Source of the DNA: Castor canadensis
Lineage: Eukaryota > Chordata > Mammalia > Rodentia > Castoridae
Length of the DNA: 64,000 nt
NCBI RefSeq assembly: GCF_047511655.1
Contig: NC_133386.1
Span: forward strand, 170,273,146-170,337,145
Direction: 5' to 3'
The notes under the pieces were generated by a model. That model did no database searches. It saw nothing but the letters and a program-made list of their open reading frames with translations, and was not told the origin of the DNA. Of the stretch, positions 1 to 10,484 are shown one piece after another. Every line of letters begins with the position of its first letter. The first letter of the stretch is position 1. The position numbers and the translations under genes were made by a program.

Positions 1-25
1 GGAAGCATGGTTTGACAGCTTTTTG

Positions 26-170
26 TTCATTTGTTTGCTTACTGTTTTGAGTTTTGGTATGAATCCCAGGTGGGCCTTGAATTTAATATGTGTCACAGGT
101 TGATCTTGAACTGGTGCTGCCTTAACCCCCCAGTGCTGGGATGGCATATGTATTATCACTGTGCTGGCTT
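26..170 (-). mobile_element. B1-like SINE fragment, degraded
   Basis: The + strand reads like the complement of a B1: a T-rich start, a decayed version of the usual 'CAGGCTGGCCTTGAACT' block, then 'AGTGCTGGGATGGCA' and a final 'GCTGGCT'. Divergence is high, so the limits are approximate. Confidence 0.5.
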
Positions 171-181
171 TAAGAGTTTGA

Positions 182-835
182 AATCTTAAACCAACTTGCA
201 TTAGGATAATTAAGTGCTAAGCATGGAGATAACATCTCTGTTCAGGATGAATTCAGAAGAGGGAGAAATCTTTTCAATTCAAGTCTTTGGAGGGAATTTA
301 ATGGGGAAGTAGAAGCAGGCTTTAAAGAATGAGTGATGAAAAATTGAGGAGCTTATGTAAAATAGAAGGAACTTTGAGGATTTCTTAGGAATCATTTATG
401 TAAAGATATTTTGATTGTTTTGTTTGTGTTAGTTATTTCTATTTAAGTTTCTTAATTTCTTCACAAATGTTGTAATGCTTATAATCTAACTAGAGAAATT
501 CAATTAAATGGAATACTTAATTACAGTTCTTTCAGATCTAAAGAATAAACTAATTTACTAGTAATTACTGACTAGTACATTTCAGCCTGGATGTACCTTT
601 CTTCATTCATCTTTATGGAAGTCTTGTATCTATGATACACCTGAAGAAAATATTATTGATCTTCTAGTAACAAGCTTCACACCAGAATTACAGGTGTTTA
701 GAATCAATGAAGGTATTGTTAGAAAGTTGTTTAGTGTTTAGTAGGCAATAACATACTTCATAACACATTGTAATTTCAAATAATGTCATAAGAACCCAAA
801 CCAAATGCAACCATTTAGGCTGACTGCAGCCTTCT
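182..835. other. Intergenic sequence, nothing recognised
   Basis: AT-rich sequence with no ORF of note, no repeat I can name and no RNA-gene motif. It ends in a GT-rich microsatellite. Confidence 0.5.
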
Positions 836-836
836 C

Positions 837-860
837 TGTGCGTGTGTGTGTGTGCGTGTG
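837..860. repeat. (GT)n microsatellite
   Basis: Alternating GT with two C interruptions, directly against the 5' edge of the next SINE. Confidence 0.85.
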
Positions 861-1065
861 TTTGGCAGTACTGGGGTTTGAACTCAGGGTTTCCCTCTTG
901 CTAGGCAAGTTCTTTACCACGTGAGCCACTCCCCCAGCCCTTTTTGCTTTTGGTTATTTTTCAAATAGGGTTTCACTTTTTGCCTGGTGTGGCCTGGACC
1001 ACAATTCTCCTACCTACAGCCTCTCACATAGCTGGGACCACAGGCAGGTACCGCTGTGCTGGGCT
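861..1065 (-). mobile_element. Dimeric B1/ID SINE (B1-dID-like), antisense
   Basis: On the + strand the ID-type half comes first: 'GGCAGTACTGGGGTTTGAACTC', then 'GTGAGCCACTCCCCCAGCCC'. The B1-type half follows, with 'AGGGTTTCAC' and 'AGCTGGGACCACAGGCA'. Read on the minus strand this is a B1 left monomer followed by a tRNA-like right monomer with a poly-A end. This dimer is the dominant SINE of the window; later entries use 'dimer' for it, 'B1 unit' for the left half alone and 'ID unit' for the right half alone. Confidence 0.85.
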
Positions 1066-1082
1066 TATTTATTTATTTATTT

Positions 1083-1193
1083 ATTGAGAGGGGTCTTGAT
1101 AACTTTTGCCTGGGTTGGCCTGGAACTTTGATCCTCCTGGTATCTACCTCCTGGATAGCTGGGATTATAGGCATAATCTACCTCCTCCAGCCC
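1083..1193 (-). mobile_element. B1 unit, antisense
   Basis: Begins with 'GAGAGGGGTCTTGATAAC', continues through 'CCTGGGTTGGCCTGGAAC' and ends 'GCTGGGATTATAGGC'. A short (TATT)n run separates it from the previous SINE. Confidence 0.8.
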
Positions 1194-1211
1194 TTTATGT
1201 TAAATTAATTC

Positions 1212-1425
1212 AGGCCCGGTGTGGTGGCCTAGACCTATAATCTTAGTTACTTGGGAGACAGAGACAGGAGGATTCAAAGTGTGAGTCCAGCCTGAGCAAA
1301 GTTAGCAGGCAAGACCTTATCTCAAAAACAAAATACAAACAAAGAGCTGGGGGTGTGGTTCAACCGGTAGAGTGTTTGTCCAGTGTGCTTGACGACCTGG
1401 GTTCAGTCCCCAGCACTACAGAAAG
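1212..1425 (+). mobile_element. Dimeric B1/ID SINE, sense
   Basis: B1 half starts 'GGCCCGGTGTGGTGGCC'. The ID half starts 'GAGCTGGGGGTGTGGTTCAA' and has the B-box-like 'GGGTTCAGTCCCCAGCAC'. A long purine tract replaces a plain A-tail. Confidence 0.85.
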
Positions 1426-1613
1426 AAGGGGGAAAAGAGGGAAGAGAGAGAGAGAAGAGAAGAGAAGAAGAGAAGAGAAAGAGAAGAAAGAAAGGAAGGA
1501 AGAAGAAAGAAAGAGGGAGGGAGGGAAAGAGAGGAGGATGGGAGAGGGAGAGGGAGGGAGAAAGAGGAGGAGAGAATAGAAGGGAAGGGAAGAAAGAAAG
1601 AGAAAGAAAGAAA
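1421..1613 (+). repeat. Purine (GA-rich) tract, SINE-tail microsatellite
   Basis: About 190 bases of almost pure G and A in GAAA, GGAA and GGGA units, growing out of the tail of the preceding SINE. The overlapping Lys/Arg/Glu-rich ORFs are products of this composition, not genes. Confidence 0.9.
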
Positions 1614-1614
1614 T

Positions 1615-2889
1615 TAATGCAGACTCTTAAGGACCTAGATAATTTGGGAAGGCGTGTTAATTCCTCCAGGCTTGCCTGGATGTCATCTGATATTGTTACC
1701 TTCCTACATCAAACTCTCCTAAAACATAGGAAAATGACGAGAGGAAAACTAAAGACGTGTGATGCAAGTGGAATTCCTAGGATCAGGCCTAGACAAGTTG
1801 AGAAATAGGGAAAGCATATATTGCCACGGTCTTGTCAAAAACAGAGTCCCCAGTGAATTCATGCTGCCTCCCTAACCATCCGGGCCTCCCATCATCCCCC
1901 ATGATGGCACTGCTTACTCTTCCCACCTGTTCCCATGCTAGGCTCTGCCTCATGCTTTGCATTTTTGCTCGTCAAAATTCACCTGTCTCTTATCCTATTC
2001 CTTTAGGGTCTTACTAGGTAAAAAAAAAAATCCAATTTAATAAAATAAATTCAATAGGAATCAATAATTTCTTCCTTTTAGTATGTTACTTAACAAACCA
2101 ACTATCGGAAGGAATATTCAAAACATTGAAAACCAAAAATACCATGTTGTTCTTGGAAATTCTCTTCTGAACCTGGATTCCGATAAATTATTTTATTCCC
2201 AGTGAATCATGGGAGTAACAATCACTTCTAAAAAGTGAGATGTGAGAAAGAACAACTTAGGCAAAATTTAGGTCTGTTAAAATGTGTTCATGGCTTATAA
2301 ATCTATTGTTAATTTGTACAACATGTTCTGAGGGCAGAATGACTTCCTAAATTTGAACTTGAAGTTGACATAGAGAGAGGCAATCTGACACCTCTGTTGC
2401 AAGCAGCCTATTTTCAACAGTCTGAAAAACAAACTCAAATAAAACTAATCTCTGAGTTTTTGGTAGGGTACAACTGGAAGGATGATGTCACTTCTCCTTT
2501 CTGGTGCTTTTAAAGTTCTATGAGGCCATTTTCTGGAAGATGTGCCCTTTAGTCATTAGGCACATGACAGGCGGGAGCTCACAGGGATGCCTCAGTGCCT
2601 GAAAAATGTCAGTTTCTGATAAGAGCTGGAAATTTCTACTATAAGTAGAGGCTTGATAAGCAGTTCTGATACATGTTTACTAAATTAGCTTAACTACTGC
2701 TGATTTTTATATTCTTCATTTGAGTTGAATCTTCAATACTTAACTGAATGTTGAATTCAACACCAACAAATAAGTCATCTGTGCAAATTTTTTAACATTT
2801 TCAAAAATAACGATAAACATTTTTGAGGAGCAGCTAGGACAGATTGTTATGACCCCCTGGTATTGCAACATTAGGTCACAATAAAGACA
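1615..2889. other. Intergenic sequence, nothing recognised
   Basis: Single-copy-looking, AT-rich DNA. The short ORF near 1,832-2,017 has no recognisable product. No repeat family identified. Confidence 0.5.
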
Positions 2890-2916
2890 GAAATAAATAA
2901 ATAAATAAATAAATAA
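2890..2916. repeat. (AAAT)n microsatellite
   Basis: About seven AAAT/AATA units. Confidence 0.9.
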
Positions 2917-3217
2917 GCATTTTTTATTTATAAGTACTTGTTTTAGCCAATTGGGCTGCTATCTCAAATGGGAAGAGACTTCTGCTAATTGGATGTCTTG
3001 GGTTTATCACTTTTATGATGAAAAAGTAGCTTTTATGAGAATAATGGAATTATTCCAGATGCCCTGGACTCTGAAAAATGATGTTTCAAATTGAAAATGC
3101 TTGTAGGTAGTATCCTTTTTGATGAATTAAGTGGCAAAAAGGGAACAAATGTATGACTGGCTATGTGAGCTGCATGATTTGCAAGGTCCAGACAAGAAAT
3201 GAAAAATAGATGAGTGA

Positions 3218-3341
3218 ACTGGGCGTGGTGACCCAAGCCTGTAATTGCAGCACTTGGGAGGCTAAGGTAGAAGGATGGAGAGTTTGAGGCCAGCCTAGGC
3301 ACAGTGTGAGTCCGGGTCTCAAAAAACAAACAAACAAAAAA
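3218..3341 (+). mobile_element. B1 unit, sense
   Basis: 'CTGGGCGTGGTG', 'GCAGCACTTGGGAGGCT' and 'GAGGCCAGCCTAGGC', then an (A)n(CAAA)n tail. This is the canonical B1 layout. Confidence 0.9.
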
Positions 3342-3350
3342 TATGAGTGA

Positions 3351-3553
3351 AGCCAGGTACTGGTGGTGGCTCACGTCTGTAGTTCTAGCTACTCAGGAGG
3401 CAGAGATCAGGAGGATCACGGTTCTAAGACAGCCCGGGAAACAGTTCGCAAGACCCCATGTCAGAAAAAAACCCATCACAAGAAAAGGCTGGAGGAGTGG
3501 CTCAAGGTGTAGGCCCTGAGTTCAAACCACAGTACAAAAAAAAAAAAAGAAAA
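3351..3553 (+). mobile_element. Dimeric B1/ID SINE, sense
   Basis: 'GCCAGGTACTGGTGGTGGCT' opens the B1 half and 'GGCTGGAGGAGTGGCTCAAG' opens the ID half. It ends 'GAGTTCAAACCACAGTAC' plus A(12). Confidence 0.9.
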
Positions 3554-3614
3554 ATGTGAAAAGATTATGTGCTTTAAGATCAGTGAATTAAATTGCATTA
3601 TAGAGATTATAGAG

Positions 3615-3881
3615 ACAGTACTGGGGTTTGAATTCAGGGCCTCATACTTGCTAGGTAGGCTCTGTGTGACTTGAGTCACACAGCCCTTTTTGCTTCAGGT
3701 TATTTTTTACATAGGGTCTCCTCTTTTGGCCCAGGATGTGTAACTGGGACCACAGGTGTGCAACTGGCTTGCTTTTGAGATAAGGTCTTGCTATCTTCTT
3801 GCCAGAGCAGCCCTAGAACTGTGATCCTCCTGTTTCTACCTCCCAAGTAGCTGGGATTACAGGCATGAATCTCCCCAGTAG
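3615..3881 (-). mobile_element. Dimeric SINE plus an extra B1 unit, antisense
   Basis: Order on the + strand: ID unit ('ACAGTACTGGGGTTTGAA'), a shortened B1 unit to about 3,770, then a second B1 unit from 'GAGATAAGGTCTTGCTATC' to 'GCTGGGATTACAGGCATG'. Either a trimeric copy or two adjacent insertions. Confidence 0.8.
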
Positions 3882-3906
3882 TAAATAATCTTGGTGGGCT
3901 AGGTAT

Positions 3907-4072
3907 TTATTTTCTGAGATAGGGTTACACTCTATTGCCCAGGTTTGGCTCAAATTTATGATCCTTTCTCCTTGATCTCCCAAGTAGCTGGGATTACAGA
4001 TCTGTGCCACTGTACCCAACTATTTATTTATTTATTGGTGCTACTAGGGTTTGAACTTATGGTCTTGCTATT
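3907..4072 (-). mobile_element. B1 unit with ID remnant, antisense
   Basis: 'CTGAGATAGGGTTACACTC' to 'GCTGGGATTACAGATC' is a B1. After (TATT)n, 'GGTGCTACTAGGGTTTGAAC' is the stub of an ID unit. Confidence 0.75.
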
Positions 4073-4075
4073 TAA

Positions 4076-5465
4076 ACAATGGTACACAGAACATATATAC
4101 ATGCACCATTTCATAAATGTATGAGCACATCTGTAGGATAAATACCTTTGTTCATTTTAGAATCAGGGTGTCTTAATGATTTGTGGGAGCTATATATTTA
4201 TGTAAAAGAATTTAGCTACATATGTATAAGATCCTAGTTTTGGGAAGTTCATGTTTAAAGTGATTGTCTTCTTTCCATATTGAGCTTTTAGTTTCTTATT
4301 ATGATGTATATGGTAGAAGGGAAAGAGGGAATTGTGTACATGAAAGGGCAATGGTTCCCAGTTGAAATTTACTTAATATATTTCTCTTTACAATGGAATA
4401 AGATAGTATCTCATTAATACTTAATTTTTGTAATGAGGGCCCTAGGAGATAAAATAATCCTCTTTCTTATATGTCCGCTACATGAGCACACTGCTCGTTT
4501 ACTTGATATCTTATTTCCAGGAATTGTAGTTTTCCCAAGTGTCAGCCTTCATGATGTGTTACATTAAGAACTTGAAAGCATACTATAAGCAAAGTTGGAC
4601 CTGTTGTAACCTAATTCCCAGAGACAGATGCAAAACACTTACACCATCCAGTATTTCAAGAGCAAATAGAACTATTCCATAACATTTGACAAGAAGGGAG
4701 ATCCTCCTGAACTATAGATCCTTTTGTTAACATTAAAGCAGTTGTCTGTGAACCAGGATTTAAAAATTAAAAATCCTTCTACACTGTTTTCTACTTTTTT
4801 TTTTTGGCAGTACTGGGGTTTGAACTCAGAGCCTTACACTTGCTAAGCAGGCACTCTATCACTTAAGCCATTCCATCAGCATGTGTTTTTCTATTTTGAT
4901 AAGAAAGGGAAAACGAAAATGTCCTTAACTAACTTGTGCCACTGTACCATGATGTCAGTTTTAAAGAACTCTTTAAAGAATATTAACCTTTAGAAGGATA
5001 TTTATCTGCTCACAAGGAACACAGCCCCCATGAGATTTTCTGGCTTGTGTCCTAGATTGTTGGACTTTTATCAAATTTCCTGCCTGTGCTCATGCACTCA
5101 CAGTTAATTAGTCAGAATTCTTCTTTGGAAAAGGCTTGTTTTAAAAAGAAGCACGATTGTGGTATCTTTGGAATTTATAAATATCTAGTCTAGGATTTCC
5201 TTCAGCTAAGTCATCGTTTCTTTACTTTCATAAGATGTGTCTTAAAATGTTGGATTTGTTTTGCAAATGCAGGAAAAGCAATATTTTCTAATTTGCTTAG
5301 ACTGGTGGACACATAATTTGAGATTATATGAGCTTTGGTTTGGTGGTAGCATGTGTATGCATAGAAACACAAATTATTCATTGTATACATGTATTGAAAC
5401 AGACCACAAATGTACAGGTATGTGTTAATTAAAATAAAAATACATTTTTTAAAAAGATGAAAATT
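4076..5465. other. Intergenic sequence with one ID unit; otherwise unassigned
   Basis: Apart from the antisense ID unit at 4,795-4,880 ('GGCAGTACTGGGGTTTGAAC' to 'TAAGCCATTCCATCAGC'), I recognise nothing in this AT-rich stretch. Confidence 0.5.
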
Positions 5466-5469
5466 TCAT

Positions 5470-5549
5470 TTTATTTATTTATTTTATCATTTTTACATTT
5501 ACTCATATGTGTATACATTGTTTGGGCCATCTCCCCCCACCAAAAAAAG
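5470..5549 (-). repeat. Interspersed repeat fragment, possibly L1-derived
   Basis: Its core, 'ACATTTACTCATATGTGTAT' followed by ACATTGTTTG, recurs with one difference near 55,662-55,695. Both copies run into C-rich sequence, so the two belong to one repeat family. Assignment to an L1 untranslated region is a guess. Confidence 0.4.
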
Positions 5550-5603
5550 AAAAAATATAAATGCAGAAATGAGATTAAAAAAAAAAAAAAACCCAAAACA
5601 TTG

Positions 5604-5713
5604 GAGCTGGGCTTGGTGGCTTATTCCAGCACTTAAGAGGCAGAGGCAGAATCTGTAGTGCCAGTCCAGTTTGGGCTACAGAGAGACCTGGTCAATCAAA
5701 CAACAACAAAAAA
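5604..5713 (+). mobile_element. B1 unit, sense
   Basis: 'GAGCTGGGCTTGGTGGCTTA' to 'GGGCTACAGAGAGACCTGG', with a CAA-rich tail. Confidence 0.85.
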
Positions 5714-5830
5714 TGGAAACAAGCACATTGTATGTGTGTGCATGAACATGGATGGCTGTATGTATAAAGTAATGTGATGTGGGTTTTAGCCAGGAATCCA
5801 TACAAAAGTCAGTTCTTTTTCTTTCTTTCT

Positions 5831-5918
5831 TTTTTTTTTTTTTGGTGACTCGGGTTTGAACTTAGGGCCTGGTACTTGCTAAGCAGGCACTGTACCACTT
5901 GAGTTATGTCCCTAACCC
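5831..5918 (-). mobile_element. ID unit, antisense
   Basis: A T-run, then 'GGTGACTCGGGTTTGAACTT', ending 'CCACTTGAGTTATGTCCC'. Confidence 0.8.
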
Positions 5919-6049
5919 AAAAGTCAAGTCAACTCATTCTTTAAGTATTTGTGACCAACAGTGAGGGAATGAATGAACTAAAATGAACACACCTGATTCT
6001 GCAGAGCACATGTCTTCTCTATCTTTTTGTTAGGTTGTTTTTTCTCTTT

Positions 6050-6114
6050 TGGAAGTTCAGGGATTTGAACTCAGGACTTTCAAGCTTGCAAGGCTTGAGC
6101 TATGCCTCCAGGCC
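6050..6114 (-). mobile_element. ID unit, antisense, short
   Basis: 'CAGGGATTTGAACTCAGGAC' and 'GGCTTGAGCTATGCCTCCAG' show a truncated ID unit. Confidence 0.65.
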
Positions 6115-6448
6115 ACATGTCTTGTCTTTTGGTCACTGATTAGCTTATTCCCCTTAAATGGAAAAAGGACAGTAAATAATTTTCTACTCTCTAAATCCTG
6201 GAGTTTAGGGTATATTGATTACTATATTTTTATAGAAGCATGAGATTACCTAAAAGGGTGTTTTGAGATGGGTTACACATGAATTTACTCTTTTAGATAC
6301 TTAACGATACTTAATTCTTAGATACTCAGTTGACTGTCATCATTTATATCACAAATGTACTGAAAATAACTTTGTATTAGAGATCTAGCTTATCTATTTG
6401 ATGCAAGAATTTCCCTTACAACATCCGGAATAAGTTGTTAATTAGCTC

Positions 6449-6598
6449 TTTTTTTTACCTTTTTGAGCCAGGGGCCCACTTTGTAGCCCAGGCTGGCCTG
6501 GTACTCACTACAATGCCCAGGCTGGTGTTGAACTCCAGATACTCCCACCTTCCCCTCCTGAGTGCTGGAATTGCAGGTGTGTACCACCACACCCTGTT
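6449..6598 (-). mobile_element. B1 unit, antisense, with internal duplication
   Basis: 'GAGCCAGGGGCCCACTTTGT' to 'GCAGGTGTGTACCACCACAC'. The 'GCCCAGGCTGG' block occurs twice, so it is longer than a simple B1. Confidence 0.8.
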
Positions 6599-6626
6599 AT
6601 GATCAAATTCTTTTTTATGAGGTACT

Positions 6627-6729
6627 GCTGTGGGTGAGGTAGCTCAGTTGTAGAACAGGTGCTTAGCATGTGTAAGGTCACAGGTTCAATGCCCAATATC
6701 AAATAAATCCCAAACAACAACAACAACAA
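6627..6729 (+). mobile_element. ID element, sense
   Basis: 'GGGTGAGGTAGCTCAGTTGT' resembles a tRNA A box and 'AGGTTCAATGCCC' a B box. The tail is (CAA)n. Confidence 0.75.
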
Positions 6730-6853
6730 TATGAAAACAAATTCTCAACAATATAGAAGAAAGGAAGGTGGTCATAAATGGTGAAATTTAAAGGAACAGG
6801 ACTGGTGTGACCAATTTGTACATCTCACAGGACCAGTGTTAAGACATTGTATC

Positions 6854-7075
6854 AAGCCAGCTGCTAATGGCTCATGCCTATCTATAATCCTAGCTACTCA
6901 GGAGGCAGAGATCAGGAGAATCATGGTTCAAAGGCAGCCCTGGGACCTTATCTCAAAAGAAAAAAAAAAATCACAAAAAATGGGCTGATGGAATGACTCA
7001 AGCAGTAAGAGAGCCTGCCTAGCAAGTACAAGGCCCTGAGTTCAAACCCCATTGCTGCCAAAAAAAAAAAAAAAA
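6854..7075 (+). mobile_element. Dimeric B1/ID SINE, sense
   Basis: B1 half with 'TAATCCTAGCTACTCAGGAG', an A-rich linker at about 6,958-6,980, ID half 'GGGCTGATGGAATGACTCAA', and an A(15) tail. Confidence 0.9.
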
Positions 7076-7198
7076 TTTCTTTGGCAGCAGTTTTTCTTTC
7101 TTAGTGGCCCATAAAATAATCATCTTCTCATATCAATGACACCTAAGACTAGATGAATGACAGTAACTACAATGAATAGCAAGTACCATGCTAGGACT

Positions 7199-7229
7199 GG
7201 GGCGGGCGGGGGTGGGGGATGGGGGGGGC
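7199..7229 (+). repeat. G-rich tract, possible G-quadruplex
   Basis: Five G-runs of three or more within 31 bases, the longest of eight. Confidence 0.6.
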
Positions 7230-7724
7230 TGATAAATGTTACCCAAAGGCTAGAGTGCCCAGGATGCAGTAAAAGACAGGTAGCATGGTAAGGCTTTTTG
7301 GGTCCACAAGAAGGAAATTGGGTGTTATTCCCACTTCAGTAGTTGGCTTTGGGTTGGTTCAGGAAGGAAAGCCATATATGATCTCCCTGGCTGGCCATAC
7401 TGGCCTTCAAGCTCTTTTCTACCTTTGGGTAAGTACATCTCTTATTTCATTTGCCTGGAAATAACCACCATCATCAAAACTATTCCTCCACACAGTAGTA
7501 TGGTTTCTCACATGATTCAAGATCTCTGCTCATAATTGTCTTCTCATGCATACTATCTAAAATGCTTCCCCTACCCCCACCAGGGCCATGCTCATCTGAG
7601 GGTTTGACCAAGGCTGGAGGATATTCTCAGCTCTTTCACATAGCTATTGACCCAGGGCCTCGGTTCCTTGCTATTGAGTTTATCCATAGGACTATTCTCA
7701 ATATACCTGTTGGAAAAGTGTCTG

Positions 7725-7818
7725 GGGCAGGGGGGAAGAGAAAAGAAGAGAAAAAGAGAGATAAAGAGAAGAAAAAAAAAGAGAGAAGAGAAAGAAGAAA
7801 CAAGAGAGAGAAAGAGGA
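7725..7818 (+). repeat. Purine (GA-rich) tract
   Basis: About 90 bases of nearly pure purine, preceded by a G-run. ORFs across it on either strand are compositional. Confidence 0.9.
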
Positions 7819-7891
7819 ACCACTAAGTAACCAGTGTCTGAAGTTGCACACCATCATTTCCATGTCATTGTATTTATTAAAAACAAGTCAC

Positions 7892-7957
7892 AAGACAGGG
7901 GCTCACTGCTGTATAGCCCAGGCTGGCCTTGAACTCAAGATTCTCCTGCCTCAGCTT
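7892..7957 (-). mobile_element. B1 fragment, antisense
   Basis: 'AGCCCAGGCTGGCCTTGAAC' followed by 'GATTCTCCTGCCTCAGC'. Confidence 0.75.
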
Positions 7958-8174
7958 AGACTCCACTTCTTGAAAGGAGGAGTACCAGGTAATTTGTGAG
8001 CATAATTTTAAAAAGGAAGGCACTGATCAAATAAAATTTGTGGAATGGAGGAATGTATAAGCTGGGTTCTATCCTTAAATAATGGCTCTGGCTGCCTGTG
8101 GGGAATGGAGTATGGGGAGACAAGAACAGTAGCAGTAAGATCGGTGGTGATGATGGCAGCCGACATTTTTTTGT

Positions 8175-8294
8175 TGTGCCAGGAACTGTTCCAAGTACTT
8201 CACAGCCATTTACTCATTTATTTAATCCTCGGGATGACCTTATGAGGTATGTATCATTCTGTTGTCATCTACAGATGGGCAAACTAAGCTACAG
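8175..8294 (+). mobile_element. MIR/L2-class relic, sense
   Basis: Contains the recurrent mammalian blocks 'ATTTAATCCTCGGGATGACC', a TTATGAGGTA variant and 'ACAGATGGGCAAACTAAG'. This is typical of MIR cores, with the divergence expected of an old element. Confidence 0.7.
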
Positions 8295-8779
8295 TGTACA
8301 CCAGCTCTGATTGGGAGATATCTAATAGCTTCTGTCTTCTCTAATTTCTGATCCCTTTGGCACAGAGTACTAAGAATCTCTATGTTGGTTGAGGAAAATA
8401 CTTTACATACAGAAGATAGACTCATATAATATAGAGTGTAAGTTTCTTCCAAGGGTACTAGAATAGATGATGGTCTATCTCTGTTTTTTAGTTTTTAATA
8501 ATAGATGTATATTGTTATGGTATAAGACTGTTGGATCTTTACATTTTATTTGAAGTGTTTCTGGGATAAGGGACAGCCAATTTATAAACACAGGAACTAT
8601 CGTGAGAGAATCCTTTTGCTGATTCAGATTTGTTTTTTTCATATACTTGGATAAATATGCTATTGTGAAGCAATAAAACTGCTTTTTCTGAATCTAGATG
8701 ATTTGTGGAAGACATGTTACTTCCTTAGCTTTACTGTGTCTCATCACAACTTGTATTTTAAAGAAAATAAACTATATAA
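8295..8779. other. Intergenic sequence, nothing recognised
   Basis: AT-rich and without an assignable repeat. Confidence 0.5.
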
Positions 8780-9137
8780 GTGTGATGGTTAATCTTGATT
8801 GTAAACTGGATTGGATTGAGAGAGTCCCAGGAGATAAGCACACCTCTGGGTATGTCTGTGAGGGTATTTCCAGAGAGGATTAACTAAGGAAGGATGTGGG
8901 TGGGACTATCCAACAGCCTGGGTGTCCTGATGGACTAAAAGGGGAAGAAGGAGAAAGCCCACAAGTTCAGGATTCTCTCTCTCTTTCTGTTTCCTGTCTG
9001 TCATGATGTGAGCTGCTGTGCCACCCCCCATCCCTACCCTATGGACTGAAACCTCTGAAGCTGTGAACCGAAATAAATCCTTCCTTCCTTAAATTGTTTT
9101 GCTCAGGTGCTTTGTCACAACAACAAAAACTAATGCA
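8780..9137 (+). mobile_element. LTR-like mammalian relic (solo LTR or MER-type), sense
   Basis: Opens 'GTGTGATGGTTAATCTTGAT', has 'CACACCTCTGGGTATGTCTG' and 'AATAAATCC' near the end, and closes with 'ACTAATGCA'. This layout recurs in mammalian genomes as a solo LTR-like unit with a polyadenylation-like signal. I cannot name the subfamily. No coding remnant accompanies it. Confidence 0.6.
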
Positions 9138-9210
9138 ATAAAAAAAATTTCCTTTGCACAGCTTTGAAATATTCTCTGCTTGTATGAAAAGAATAAATTG
9201 TCTTCCTCAT

Positions 9211-9432
9211 TTTTTTTTTTTTTTGGCTGTACTAGGATTTGTACTCAGGGCTTCACACTTGCTAGGCGGGTGCTCTGCCACTTATGCCACTCCTCCAGCC
9301 CTTTATTGTGTTAGGTATTGTGAAGATAGGGTCTTGTGAACTATTTGCTAAGGGTTGGGCTTGACCCGTGATTCTCCTGATCTCTGCTACCTAAGTAGCT
9401 AGGATTATAGGCGTGAGCCACCGGCGCCCAGA
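9211..9432 (-). mobile_element. Dimeric B1/ID SINE with target-site duplication, antisense
   Basis: A complete 222-bp copy. On the + strand: T-run, ID unit ('GGCTGTACTAGGATTTGTAC'), B1 unit, ending 'GTGAGCCACCGGCGCCCAG'. It is flanked by direct repeats 'TGTCTTCCTCAT' at 9,199-9,210 and 9,433-9,444. These fix both ends and show that the two halves moved as one unit. Confidence 0.93.
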
Positions 9433-9629
9433 TGTCTTCCTCATTTTGAATGAAATTCCTATGCCTGACAACAGACTAAAAATGACCCTCACACTGTAAT
9501 TTTCATTTGCTGACTAAAGAAAAATGTCTGTTTAGGTTTTGTTGCATATTTCATTTGCTTTTACTGCAACTTGAACTAGTTACATTCTATATAGAAAAAA
9601 ATATGTCATTTTGTGACGTGTGTTCTTTT

Positions 9630-9718
9630 TTCCCCCTTTGGTGATACTGGGATTTGAACTCAGGGCCTCACCCTTGCTAGGTAAATGCTCCACCACTTGA
9701 GGCACACCCCTGGCCTGT
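9630..9718 (-). mobile_element. ID unit, antisense
   Basis: 'GGTGATACTGGGATTTGAAC' to 'CCACTTGAGGCACACCCC'. Confidence 0.85.
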
Positions 9719-10025
9719 GATGTTCTTATAGGCCCTAAAGATTTCTCCTCCACCTCCTCCATCTCCTCCTTCTCCTCTTTCTTCTGTTTTATATATTTTT
9801 TTCTTTTTGTAAATATGTCCTTTTCCTATGAGAAAAGAAAATGTGTTGCTGCATTAATCCCAACAGCAATCTGAGGATTATGTTTCCTCTGTTATTTTGG
9901 AGCTGTGAGCAGGTGACTGTGCTACATGAAAAACAAATGGTCAAGACTGAAAATACTAAATGTTGGCAACGGTTAAAAAAAAAAGACAAAATGCTGGGCA
10001 GCATTTGATGTTTGAAGAAACATCA

Positions 10026-10135
10026 GCTGGGCTGGGGATGTGACTCAGAGACAGAGCACTTGCTAGAATGTGTGAGACCCTGGGTTCTATCCTTAGCACT
10101 GCAAGAAAAACCAAAGCAAACCAAACCAAAACAAG
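10026..10135 (+). mobile_element. ID element, sense
   Basis: 'GCTGGGGATGTGACTCAGAG' (A-box-like) and 'CCCTGGGTTCTATCCTTAGC' (B-box-like), then an A-rich tail with CAAA units. Confidence 0.85.
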
Positions 10136-10139
10136 AACC

Positions 10140-10484
10140 CCAGACCACGCTGCTCTACAGAATCAATGTAACACATATGCATTAACGTGCATAACTGTTA
10201 TACATGTAATTAAAACATATGGCATGGTAAGCTGTTGACATGTTTAGCTATACTTGTATTTATAGAAGACAAAACATGCATTTTGGGGGTCAGCTGGGGA
10301 TAGAGGAAGTGTGGACTTGGTCTGAGCAGAAATTTTAGTTCATATCTGATTACTAATTGAGAGGAACCCAGATAGGTAGGACTCTGAGTTTTCTGGTTGG
10401 AGCATAATGCTAGGATAGGTGTTGGGGTTCTACATTTGGAGCAAATTGATTCTCTTCTATCAGGGAAAATTGCCCCTTTCTAGT
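10140..10484. other. Intergenic sequence, nothing recognised
   Basis: No repeat or coding signal that I can identify. Confidence 0.5.

Noticed and set aside
1355..1808. Lys/Arg/Glu-rich ORFs
   Set aside because: They are translations of the GA-rich SINE-tail tract and carry no information beyond its composition.
7562..7999. 145-residue ORF with a basic centre
   Set aside because: It crosses another GA-rich tract and an antisense B1 fragment; there is no domain or conserved context.
8780..9137. An endogenous retrovirus with coding remnants
   Set aside because: Only a single LTR-like unit is seen; no gag, pol or env frame and no second LTR follow it.
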